Source of the DNA: Stichopus chloronotus
Lineage: Eukaryota > Echinodermata > Holothuroidea > Aspidochirotida > Stichopodidae
Reading direction: 5' to 3'
NCBI GenBank assembly: GCA_021234535.1
Contig: CM037840.1
Coordinates: 6,334,835-6,398,834 of the forward strand
Length of the DNA stretch: 64,000 nucleotides
The notes under the pieces were generated by a model. That model worked only from the letters and a program-made list of their open reading frames with translations. It was not told where the DNA came from and ran no database searches. Positions 46,601 through 57,378 of this stretch are shown here, one piece after another. The translations under genes were made by a program, and so were the position numbers. Within the stretch, counting starts at the first letter, position 1, and each line of letters begins with the position of its first letter.

Positions 46601-47087
46601 CAAGAGTGTGAGTGCAAGCCTTTTGTTATTCACAGTGGAATACCTTTTTTTCGTTCTCTATAAAAGTTATAAATGAGTGCTATTTTGAAAACGCACCACT
46701 AAAAGACCATGCAGGAATGATTTCTGTGGTTGGGAGAGGACATTTTCTTTCACAAACCACTTTTTATACAAAAAAAGAAAAAAACATGAAAAAAACTCCT
46801 TTTAGGACTGATACAACAAATGGCGGAATAGAGATACACTCACCATAGCAGACAACAGTAAATTGTTGGTTCTTATGACAAGCTCCTAAAAAGTTAGGAC
46901 ACCAAGGCAAGTAAATTAAATTTGAAACAGATCTTTCTCAGTAAAACTTCATCCAAGACAGTCTTAAGATAAAAATCTTGGGGTTGCATAGCCCTATATC
47001 ACCTGATGGGCAACACCCATTGTCACAAGTCCTTTGCAATTCAGGGTTGCTGTTGTCAAGGACCCTGGTCCAATCAAGAAAAAAAAC
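46601..47087. other. Unassigned spacer between two elements
   Basis: Nothing was recognised. It ends in an A run at 47077-47087 immediately before the terminus of the next element. Confidence 0.35.
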
Positions 47088-49385
47088 CCAGAAAGTCAAA
47101 GGACTTTGTGAGTCCTTGCCACTATCTCCTTTTCTTCTGAACACACACAACCACTTTCAACAAAAGTGACCAAGGGAGAAGGAAAAGGAACATGCAAAAA
47201 CGAAAAACAACACACAGATGTAAACCACATATGAAAATTATGGTAATAAAGGATAACATCTCTAAACCAAAGAAGGTCATAAGTGGATCAAAAGTTCCTG
47301 ACACCAAAGTGTGGTTGAAAGTCTGAAAAGGCAACCTGAAAATAGGTCCTTGCTTAAAGGTAGTTCCCTTGGGAAAAGGTAACTAAAACAAAGTACTTTG
47401 TTAATCTTGACAACGAGTTGCTGGCAAATAAGTTGCTGATGAATCTAAAAAGCTATGTTAAGTGATGTGAAGGGATTGTTTGTAGAGGGTTGCTGATAGC
47501 ATGTTGAAGAAAATGAGACCAAATTCTATCTAGCAACATTTATCTACCATTAAACATCTACTTTTTGGCAAGGAGCCAAGAAGGGTGGATCAGAACGATC
47601 CATTCTATTGCATTTCAGTGATGACAAGATGTAACACTTGACTTCCCCAAATACTGCTCAATTGTTATCTACAAGAAGGTCTGCAATAAATACAAATCTT
47701 TAAGATCATTAAAGGAATTCTCCAGCATCGCTTCTCATGTCTCTTAAAAAGATGCAAACATTATTGTAGACAAGTCATCATCCTCATTTTCAGGAAATAT
47801 CTAAAAAAATCAGGAAAATAATTATTTTAGTAAATTTTCAAAGTAGGAGCCTGTTGTTAGAAATCAATCGGCTGTGAAGTAGTACCGACAAATCTAGATT
47901 GACATTGCTGTTTAATTTTATCTCAAGTTGTGGTTACAGTACTGTTCTGATCTCTTATTTAATGATAAAACCTTAGTTTCACCAGGGAGTGGTATAGACC
48001 TACCTTTCAAAGCATTACAAGTTCGCAGCGACCAAATTGTTTAAGGATTAGTTAACTTAAATGACGTTGCTCTGTAAATGATATTGAACTGGTACTGACG
48101 AATAAAGGATGGCAATAACTTTGAGCTAATTACACAGCTTACCTTCACTCAGTTTGGTGGGTCTTAAAATATTAGCATTAATAAAGTTTTGTGTCCATGA
48201 CAAAAACAGTTCCTCTAGTTTCATTTGCGAAAAGTATCTTACTGAATGCAGACATTCACAGGGTTTTCTAAATCTCTGAACTAAAGAGTTTTCGCGTAGC
48301 AAGACCTTGCCAGAAACAGGAAGAGTGCAAAAAACGGAAAACAGTATTTGTCGGTTCTACGTCACACATTTTCAGGCTCCTGCTGAAACCAAACTTATTT
48401 CACACCTAAGCAAGCTTCGTCTGGTAAAATTGTTGTTTTCCTGATAGAACATTAACGAATCTCATATATTGTGTTCAGTTTTCTTGTTGGTGGAGAATTC
48501 CTTTAACTCTGCAAATTCAACATTGGACTTAAGTATGAAAACTTGATTCTCTGTTTCCCTTGGGACAATTCAAATAACAGAGATCATCCACTCATCAACT
48601 GATACCAATTTTGACAGTGTGATGTGCTAGTTACATTCAGTTGCTCAGAGATCATCCTTAACATGTTTCCATACTTTCACCTCTGGTGAACTCAGATGAA
48701 CTTTAACCTCCACGAAAAATAATAGATGTCATAGTGGACTATGAAAACAACATCTTTGAAGTTAAAGCACATTTACCCACCTTCAGATACTGTGTTTACA
48801 TGGTTTAAAAACTAAGTCTTCTATTAACTTCACATGACGTTTGACCTACATTAAAAATTACAGACATTATCTACGTCCCTTTGACTGGTTTTCACACTTT
48901 AAGCTCAGGTGATATCAAATGACCTTTGACTCCCCATGAAAAATGATAGGGATCATCTGCTCACAATGGACTATCAGCACACGAACTTTGAAGTTTAAGA
49001 ACCTTTCCCTTCTTGAGATACTGTGTTTACAAGGTTTTCAAACTATGTCCTCTACTAACCTCACATGATCTTTGACCTCCATAAAAAATGCCAGACATCA
49101 TCTACTCATCAAGTGCTGCCAATGATAAGAGGTTGAAGTTCCAACAACATTCCATTGCTGAGACATCTCCCCTAAAAGGGTTTTCATATTTCATGTCCTG
49201 GTGACTTCTAATGACCTTTGACCTCCATGAAAAACAATAGGGACCGTCTACTCACAATGGACTACCAACATACCAACTTTGAAGTTCAAGCACCTTTCCC
49301 TCCTTGAGATATCGTGTTTACAAACCAGGGCGTCACATACACACACACACACACATACACACACACCCTCACACATACCCATCTA
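47088..49385 (-). mobile_element. Hairpin-ended element, copy Y, uninterrupted 3' region
   Basis: On the minus strand it ends GGCAAGGACTCACAAAGTC, CTTT, GACTTTCTGGG at 47088. Its 3' unique region (47088-47700) is co-linear with copy X but lacks the nested element, so it shows the empty site (about 47446-47451). Monomers fill 48640-49330 and a (CA)n tract lies at 49335-49372. The 5' hairpin is missing. Confidence 0.65.
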
Positions 49386-50023
49386 GGGTGCCGATCAGGG
49401 ACATGAACTTGTCCTTACGTAATCGAGGATATCCTACCTTTGCAGATGATGTCAACAGTTATTAATATTTAGTCTTGCATGTATCCCCTGATTAACACCA
49501 GAAACGGGATTGTGTGTATAATTTTTTGCACACATACACCTCTATACACACGCATACATCCATAAAGTAGGAAATTGGGTAAAAGTTAGATTGACTTACA
49601 AAGTTGAGGGCACATATCTGATACCTCAATTTGCATTATGTTAAAATGTCCAGAAACTGGGATATTCCCATTTTTCGGCGTAACCCCAGTTGCAAGCTCA
49701 AAGTTCCTGTGTGTTTCCCTGTTCAGTGCCCTAAACAATCCCACACACACATACACACACATGCTGACATGCATCCATTTCCAGAATTGAAAGCCTGGGC
49801 AAAACAGACCTGTGAAAAGGCAGGAATTGGGATTTTGTTGGAACTTTGTTTTTGTTTATGACTTTTACCATTTTTGAGACATGACTTTTCAAAGTTTGAG
49901 AAAAATGCAAAACAAATGACGTGGAGTGTTGCATAGTGTCGGTATTTCTTTTGTTAAGCCTACGTATTTTGCCTCTTAATTACTGAGTTTCACATTGGTA
50001 AGTGATATCAATATTTGTGAAAA
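49386..50023. other. Unassigned, short CA tracts
   Basis: No gene or element end recognised. Short CA/TACA tracts lie near 49530-49560 and 49740-49765. Confidence 0.35.
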
Positions 50024-50065
50024 CTAGAAAGCCAAAAGGCTTAGTGATTCCTTGCCTCATGATAT

Positions 50066-51148
50066 TGTAACGTTTGCCCGAGCCGGTCGTGTGGTGAGGA
50101 ATCAGGTCGGTGAAGGGGTAGGGGGAAGGGCGAGAGCCTGGAGAGGTAGGGGCTGGATGACACCGATGAAAATAAATGAGTACACTAACAGAGCATGTTA
50201 GGTTTAGAAAATATAATTGAAGACATCACCACTGTCGCAATACCAAGCAAATGAGGTGATAAAATAATTCAACAAATTAATGAACAGCAAGTGCAGTAAG
50301 CTAATACCCATACTATGCTATCGCAGCTAACCAAACTACGCGGCGTAGACAGTGCAATGTAGTGTCAGGCATTGCCACTAAACCTCAGCGGCTGAAACGC
50401 AGCGCAGCTGAAAGCGAGAAGCCAAAGCTCAGCAGCTAAAGCGCAGCGCGGCTGGGACTCAGCAGCTAAACCCAGCGCAGCTGAAACTCAGCAGCGTGGA
50501 AGATAAATTCGACGCAGCTCAGCAGCTAAACATACGCAACGCAGCTGAGAGTCAGCAGCGTGAATACTACGCAGCGCAAACCGCTCTACTAATAAGTCAA
50601 ACATAAACTAAGTCCCTAAAAATCGCCCATCAGCAGATGGATAAAAATTCGGCATAGATTCTGCCTGGTAACAGTGTACAAGTACACCCTAAACTACTGA
50701 ATAAAATCACGCCATACATGGCATTATAAAGCACCCCGTTATCGTGTAAAATCCCACACAAAACAAATTACTGTGTAAAGTCCTATGCAAGCAACTTGAC
50801 CAATTACGGCACATCAAGCTAGATTGACATACACAAAGGTCTAATCACAAGATGGTCAAGTATTCTATCCCGTATTACGTAAGCAAACTAACCCCGCCTC
50901 ACTGTCTGGACGAACCTCGCTACTCCCCTCTCGGGGGAACAAAGCCGACTTTGTGAACCGGAAGCCTGCAAACCCTGGCATTCAGCCCTGAATCACCACC
51001 CCGCTACACTTACGAGCACAAATCTCAAAATACGGTGTTTCCTTGAAATACCACATTGCCTGCACGTAAAAGCATACAATTAGTTAAGATAAGCTGTTGA
51101 AGTGGAGGAATATGAATATACGAGAAAGACAGCCGTTTTCTCATAACA
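50066..51148 (-). repeat. Left LTR, inverted orientation
   Basis: 1083 bp, the reverse complement of 54018-55102 with only scattered mismatches seen. It begins TGTAACG and ends CATAACA. The inner end is exactly the LTR terminus and abuts RNase H coding sequence without a polypurine tract or primer-binding site. A GC-rich stretch (50385-50580) is built of AGCAGCTAAA and GCAGCGCAGCTGAAA motifs. Confidence 0.9.
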
Positions 51149-51320
51149 CCTCCAGCATCGATCGTGCAGTTATACAACTTCAAGAACCCGGAAGGTCAGC
51201 TTGCGAGATGGCTGGAAACACTCTCCATGTATAATTATGTGATTCAACACCGCCCTGGTAAACTTCACGGAAACGCTGACGCCATGTCCAGGAGGCCCTG
51301 CTATGATTGTCGGTAATGCG
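51149..51320 (+). pseudogene. RNase H C-terminal tail of the composite
   Basis: The frame reads through Asn-Pro-Glu-Gly-Gln-Leu-Ala-Arg-Trp and His-Arg-Pro-Gly..Asn-Ala-Asp-Ala-Met-Ser-Arg, the classic end of Gypsy RNase H. Its upstream half (with the Thr-Asp-His motif) is replaced by the inverted LTR. Confidence 0.8.
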
Positions 51321-51726
51321 TCAACTCGGAGACGAAAGAGGAAGTAGCGACAGAACAGGAAACGATGGCTATATTTGCTATCACTGATACACCTGCATCA
51401 CCCCCAGCCCCAAATGACACAGTTCCACAGTCGAACGAGTCAAGTCAGGACACGTCGTCCTCGTGATACCATAGGTATACCCCCACAGAGTTGAGGGATA
51501 TGCAGCTTTACGACAAGGATGTTGGCCCTATCCTCCTCTGGAAGTCCAAGATTCCAGACCTGACTGGGCACAGATATCTCCTGGCAGCCCCGCCCTTAAA
51601 AATTATTGGACCCAATGGGATAGTCTGAAACTAAAGGAGGGGGTTCTTTACCGACAACTCGAGTCTGACACGGGTGAATCTGTTCTGCTGCAGCTGATCG
51701 CGCCAAAGAAGATACAGAAAGGAATA
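51321..51726 (+). pseudogene. Broken linker between RNase H and integrase
   Basis: Reading frames switch and stops occur (for example near 51316, 51465 and 51626). A Pro/Ser-rich acidic linker and a Leu-Tyr-Asp-Lys-Asp segment typical of the pre-integrase region are visible in different frames. Confidence 0.6.
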
Positions 51727-52869
51727 ATGACGCATGCGCATAACCACCGACTGTCGGGTCACTTAATGGCGAAGAAAACCCTAAGCCGAATAAGGAACTA
51801 TTTTTACTGGAGCGGGTACCGACGAAGCGTGGAGAATTGGTGTAAGAGTTGCGATCAGTGTGCGGCGAGGAAGGGCCCCCGGAATGAATTTAATGCAGAA
51901 TTAAAACTGTATGGTTCGGGGCACACAATGCAACGATGTGCGATGGAAATCCTGGGACCCCTACCGAAGTCGACCAATGGGAACAAGTATATCCTCGTGA
52001 TCGCCGACTACTTTACGAAGTGGACCGAGGCGTACCCCATGCCTGACATGGAGGCGGAAACGGTCGCTAAATTATTGGTGGAACAATTCATCTGCAGATA
52101 TGGCGTACCTGAGGAGCTGCACACCGATCAGGGCAGGCAGTTCGAATCGGACCTGTTTCGGCATATGTGTCGACTGCTTGACATCGACAAAACGAGGACG
52201 ACACCATTTCATCCCCAGTCCGATGGGATGGTCGAACGGTTTAATCGAACTTTAACAGACATGCTATCGGCAGTTGTCTCAAGCGACCAACTTGATTGGG
52301 ATTCCTGGGTTCCCTATGTTTTAATGGCTTACCGTTCCGCAGAACACGAAAGCTCTGGGTTTTCTCCTGCCGAGTTGATGCTCGGAAGAAAATTAGGATT
52401 TCCCCTCAGTACTAAGGTGCCTTCACCCCCAGAAGATGTCGAGTCAGCCCCCTCAGCTATTCCGAAATTCGTAGTACGAATAAAAGAAACGCTACACAAA
52501 GTGCACGAGCTTGCTAGAAGTCGATTAAAACTTTCTAGTGAGAAACAGAAGAAGTTTTACGACAGGTCTACGAACGCGCACAGTTATAGCGCTGGGGATA
52601 TAATCTGGCTCTTGAACACCAAACGAAAGAAAGGATTATCCCCTAAATTGCAGCAACGATGGGAAGGACCAGGTCGTATTTTAAAAAGAATTTCTGATGT
52701 GATATTTCGAGTCCAGATGGGACCAAAAAAGAAACCGACGGTAGTTCATCACAACCGTTTAAAGCCATACGTAGGCGATGACCCACCCCTATGGTTGCTG
52801 AAACCATTACCGTCAGAAACCCCGACTCCAGTGATTGTAAATTCCTTAGAACAACTTCAAGAACTTTGA
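51727..52869 (+). pseudogene. Gypsy integrase of the composite, 380 codons intact
   Basis: An unbroken frame of 380 codons encodes, in order: the HHCC zinc region (His..His at residues 4-12, Cys-x2-Cys at about 39-42), the integrase core and a basic C-terminal part. The C-terminal part has a Gly-Asp-Ile-Ile-Trp-Leu motif and an Arg-Trp-Glu-Gly-Pro-Gly chromatin/SH3-like motif. In the core, the second Asp (Thr-Asp-Gln-Gly-Arg-Gln-Phe) and the final Glu (Met-Val-Glu-Arg-Phe-Asn) are present. The first catalytic position reads Met-Glu-Ile-Leu-Gly-Pro-Leu-Pro, Glu instead of the usual Asp. The ATG at 51727 is only the first Met after an upstream stop; in life this was part of a longer pol. The protein is probably not functional alone. 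Confidence 0.85.
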
Positions 52870-54005
52870 TACCCCACCAGTCTGTTTGTTTATACCCGGT
52901 ACCGGACTAAGGTTAAATATTTTACCCTGGATGAGTGAAGCGGAACACCTGTACGAAGCTTCCTTCGCACGAGCACAGTTTTGCAACATGTTACTGGCTC
53001 TACCATAGAAATAGTTTATCCTCTTATTCTGCATTGTGATGTTTACTCGACTAGCACAACATACTACGACTTTGCATTCACTACTGTAACTGTCAATGCC
53101 ACTCGCCTCCTCGTGTTTACAAACCACATGGTGTTTACTATTGTATTGATTGTCTGTGGAACGCGGAAACTATTATCTCACTTTGTTTACTCTGGACACA
53201 CTCCGATTTTTGCTGCGGAGGAAGTGGAAAGTTACCAGTTTTCTTCGTTTTAAGCATTTGGACATTCAATGTTTTAAGCGTGTGAAATGGACAAATTTAT
53301 TCATTTATTGTGTTATGCATGTTTCAACTCGTGTGTTTTTGTTTGGATTGCGTCACAGGTCAGTTCATCTATTTTCCTACGTTTAACGTAATTATCCGAA
53401 TTTGTATTAGACTTGTACCATCGCTCCTCACCGTTCGACTTTTGGGGTTGAAAAAAAAAAAAAAAGAGAGAAAGAAGAGGATAGGTGTAAATGTCACGTT
53501 CTAATGTATTAAAGGGTGTTATGGTCGAATTTCCTGTTTTGCAATGATAATTGCTGCATGAAGTATCATAAGTTCTGTTGTAGCGATTTGTTATTTGAAT
53601 GCTAGCAGAATTACACAGTGGCACTTTGGGCACTTGTGTACTTGCTACTATGGTTGAGACGTTGGTCTTAACGGGGTTTTTTTTGTAAATTTCATCAAAA
53701 TAGTGCTTTAATGATGCTGTTTTACATTTTCACTATTTGCATGTTTCATAGCTCATGCAAGGCATTTTGGTTTCGCTCTTATAGTGCTCGTTATTGTTTT
53801 GATTCATTTTACTTTATTTCGTTTTGACTTTTGTTTATTCTCTTTTAACAATGCGTGTATTGGATTCGGTAACAACTAAAATTTTCTCAGTTGTGAAGTG
53901 TGCGAATTATGCAGCTTCTGGTTCACGTTGTTAGCTTATGTACTGTGTAACGTCCGTTTACTTTTATATATGCTATAGGAATATGCGAGGACGCATATGT
54001 ATCTT
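52870..54005 (+). other. Untranslated stretch between pol and 3' LTR
   Basis: 1.1 kb without an open frame that resembles an envelope or accessory protein. An A run lies at 53450-53465. Short frames here show no recognisable motif. Confidence 0.5.
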
Positions 54006-54017
54006 GGGTGGGAAGGG
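54005..54017 (+). promoter_or_regulatory. Polypurine tract of the composite
   Basis: GGGTGGGAAGGG lies immediately before the TG of the right LTR. It is the primer for plus-strand synthesis in LTR elements and fixes the element as + strand. There is no matching tract next to the inverted LTR. Confidence 0.75.
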
Positions 54018-55102
54018 TGTTACGAGAAAACGGCTGTCTTTCTCGTATATTCATACTTCCTCCACTTGAACAGCTCATCTTAACTAATTGTATGCTTTTA
54101 CGTGCAGGCAATGTGGTATTTCAAGGAAAAACCGTATTTTGAGATTTGTGCTCGTAAGTGTAGCGGGGTGGTGATTCAGGGCTGAATGCCAGGGTTTGCA
54201 GGCTTCCGGTTCACAAAGTCGGCTTTGTTCCCCCGAGAGGGGAGTAGCGAGGTTCGTCCAGACAGTGAGGCGGGGTTAGTTTGCTTACGTAATACGGGAT
54301 AGAATACTTGACCATCTTGTGATTAGACCTTTGTGTATGTCAATCTAGCTTGATGTGCCGTAATTGGTCAAGTTGCTTGCATAGGACTTTACACAGTAAT
54401 TTGTTTTGTGTGGGATTTTACACGATAACGGGGTGCTTTATAATGCCATGTACTGGCGTGATTTTATTCAGTAGTTTAGGGTGTACTTGTACACTGTTAC
54501 CAGGCAGAATCTATGCCGAACTTTTATCCATCTGCTGATGGGCGATTTTTAGGGACTTAGTTTATGTTTGACTTATTAGTAGAGCGGTTTGCGCTGCGTA
54601 GTATTCACGCTGCTGACTCTCAGCTGCGTTGCGTATGTTTAGCTGCTGAGCTGCGTCGAATTTATCTTCCACGCTGCTGAGTTTCAGCTGCGCTGGGTTT
54701 AGCTGCTGAGTCCCAGCCGCGCTGCGCTTTAGCCGCTGAGCTTTGGCTTCTCGCTTTCAGCTGCGCTGCGTTTCAGCCGCTGAGGTTTAGTGGCAATGCC
54801 TGACACTACATTGCACTGTCTACGCCGCGTAGTTTGGTTAGCTGCGATAGCATAGTATGGGTATTAGCTTACTGCACTTGCTGTTCATTAATTTGTTGAA
54901 TTATTTTATCACCTCATTTGCTTGGTATTGCGACAGTGGTGATGTCTTCAATTATATTTTCTAAACCTAACATGCTCTGTTAGTGTACTCATTTATTTTC
55001 ATCGGTGTCATCCAGCCCCTACCTCTCCAGGCTCTCGCCCTTCCCCCTACCCCTTCACCGACCTGATTCCTCACCACACGACCGGCTCGGGCAAACGTTA
55101 CA
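54018..55102 (+). repeat. Right LTR, normal orientation
   Basis: 1085 bp with termini TGTTACG and CGTTACA, a perfect short inverted pair, preceded by a polypurine tract. Near-identity to the left copy means the two derive from the same recent source. Confidence 0.9.
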
Positions 55103-55741
55103 ATATATATTGTAACAAACATGAATCGCCCACATGACAAGCATGAGATCCCACACAGTTATCCTACTTGAGATACCATCTTAGTAAGGTCAAAACCTTT
55201 TGAATTCTCGTGACCCAAAATGACCTTTCACCTCCACTTAAAACGATAGGGATCACCTACCCTATATGGCCATCAACACGCTAAATATGAACAATTCACA
55301 AACTAAGTATGAGATCCCTCACATTTATCACCCTTAAAATATCATGTATACAAGGTTTTTACCTTTTGTCACCCAAATAACCTTTGACCTACACCAACAT
55401 GAGAAAACTCCCAAACGGATATGATGCTGCAGGGGAACAAATTATATTTTGTCGTGTCTAATAACTTGATAAAAAGGTAAACATGTTTATTTAATCAAAA
55501 TTATAGCACTTTATTTTGTCGAGTTACAGCTATTGGTGGCAGCTCTTTCGTATTTGATTTTTTGGCGTGATGCCCTTCCCAATGGCTATGAGGTCCTTGA
55601 AAATTAGCAAAAACTGATAACCCTATTAAACCAGAATCTAGCATGACTTGCAATTTTGCCTTTAGTCTCAACACACAGTACAAGTTTCCTTGGTTTGATA
55701 CACAGTAGTCATTTGTTTAAAGCTTAGCTTAACTACTGTAA

Positions 55742-56084
55742 AGTGAAATAGGGCATTTAGAATACACCAACATGGCGTACAAAGAAATTCGCTTTAACCA
55801 TTGTTAAACCATTCAGTCTCATCAATAAATATCTGTCAAAGCTTCATCTCCTCAAAACATTATGCATGTGATGAGTAACGGATGCATCATTTGAATTTTA
55901 AAAAGTTTGGGTGCACAAATTATTGTTGAGCAACAAATAAGTAAATTTGTGATCTGTGAGAATCTTATTTCTTGAAAATAAGGCTACTGTAATTGGTTAT
56001 TCTGAATAATCTATCACTTTATGTCCACAAATAATGGTTTTAAAAATATGGTTGTTTTCTGTAAAACAAACGCCCTATTTCCCT
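55742..56084. mobile_element. TTAA MITE, second subfamily, copy 3
   Basis: 343 bp with ends AGTGAAATAGGGCATTTAG and CGCCCTATTTCCCT. It is flanked by GTAA and TTAA (56085-56088). The inverted repeat of about 17 bases is the clearest of the three copies. Confidence 0.75.
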
Positions 56085-57378
56085 TTAAGGGCTAAACAGA
56101 GACACTGTTTATACAGTAAATGGTTAAGTCCATTGTGCACCTGGCTCAACAGACTGTATGATTTATTCTGGACATTGTGGTTTCTACTGGCAGTCAACTG
56201 TGATAAATTATGTCAGATAACAGTGGCCAATTTGAACAGAGGTGGGTCAGTTACAATTTGATTCATTCAATTAAATAATCACAGTTCATGCACGCTCAAG
56301 GGTATTTGATCCAAATTATCAGTAATTTAGTTCTTTTTATAAAGCTAATAACCCGTGGTATATTTAATCAATTCCAATTTACAATTCATGCATGCTCACA
56401 TGTCCTTATAAGGACAGTGGCATAACGTTTGCCAAATAATAATCTTTGATACCAAATTTAATGTTGTCTTCATCTTTTCTTTATGGTTATCAAAGAGACA
56501 ATGTTGGTATGTACTAAAAGAAGTTCTCAAATCAACAAGAGGATTTTACATTACAAGTATAAAATTCACTAGAAAGACCGTTCTTTAAATATTGTAGATT
56601 TTCATATTTTGACCTCCCATTTTCACCTCTGCCAAAAAAAATAGGGATCATGTACTCGATATGGGCAATCCACACCCTAACTATGAGATCTCTCACATTT
56701 ATCGTTCTGGAGATATCGTGTTTACAAGCAATTTTAAAGGTATTTACCTTCTGACCTCTGGTGACCCTTGTACTCAATAAGATACACCTACACACTTCAT
56801 ATGACATCTGCTCAAGCTTCTCTTCTTGAGATATCGTGTTTACATGGTTTTCACAATTTGACCCCTGTTGACCCCAAATGACCTTTGACCTCCACTGAAA
56901 ACGATAGGGTTCCTCTACTCAACATGGTACAACTACATACTAAACATGAGATTTCTACAAGCTTCCTTTCTTGAGATATCGTGTTTACAAGGTTTTCACA
57001 ATTTGACCCCTGTTGACCCCAAATGACCTTTGACCTCCACCAAAAACAATAGGGATCGTCTACTCAATAAGGGCAACCTTCATGCCATGTATGAGATCAC
57101 TCCCAGTTACGCTTCTGGAGATACCATGTTTACAAGCAATTTTCAAGATATTTACCATTTGACCTCTAGTGACCCCAAATGACCTTTGACCTCCACCAAA
57201 AACAATAGGGATCATCTACTCAATAAGGGCAATCTACATGCCAAGTATGAGATCACTCAGAGTTACGCTTCTTTAGATATCGTGTTTACAAGCAGGCGTC
57301 ACACAAGCACATACATATATACACACACACACACGACATCACCATCGCATAGATTCCTCTGCCTTCGGCAAGGAATCA

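Larger units (their letters stand above)
50066..55102 (+). mobile_element. Gypsy-type composite with inverted LTRs and ATAT target duplication
   Basis: Two copies of one LTR lie in inverted orientation (50066-51148 and 54018-55102) around 2.87 kb of internal sequence. That sequence holds an RNase H tail, the integrase, a 3' untranslated stretch and a polypurine tract. Both outer borders are the U5 end of the LTR, and both are flanked by ATAT (50062-50065 and 55103-55106). The element lies inside a repeat whose flanks match an unbroken relative, so it appears to have entered as one unit. The usual layout (direct LTRs, gag, protease, RT) is missing. Confidence 0.85.
50024..57378 (-). mobile_element. 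Hairpin-ended element, copy N, carrying nested elements
   Basis: On the minus strand the 5' hairpin is at 57350-57378 (TTGATTCCTTGCCGAAGG). A (TG)n tract (57305-57335) and monomers (56590-57300) follow, then unassigned sequence, a MITE (55742-56084) and more monomers (55130-55400). The 3' terminus, AAGCC, TTTT, GGCTTTCTAG, lies at 50024-50055. A 5 kb Gypsy-type composite is nested at 50066-55102. Flanks on each side of that insert align with an unbroken stretch of copy K (41437-41480), confirming the nesting. Confidence 0.65.

Noticed and set aside
46267..46663. Several long open frames rich in Thr-His or Val-Cys-Met-Tyr
   Set aside because: They are translations of the (CA)n and (CATA)n microsatellite and exist on both strands and several frames.
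52870..54005. Possible envelope-like gene between pol and the right LTR
   Set aside because: Only short frames without signal peptide, Cys pattern or membrane anchor are present.
50066..55102. Reading the 1.08 kb inverted arms as terminal inverted repeats of a DNA transposon
   Set aside because: The arms have LTR termini (TGTTACG..CGTTACA), one arm has a polypurine tract before it, and the interior is Gypsy RNase H and integrase.
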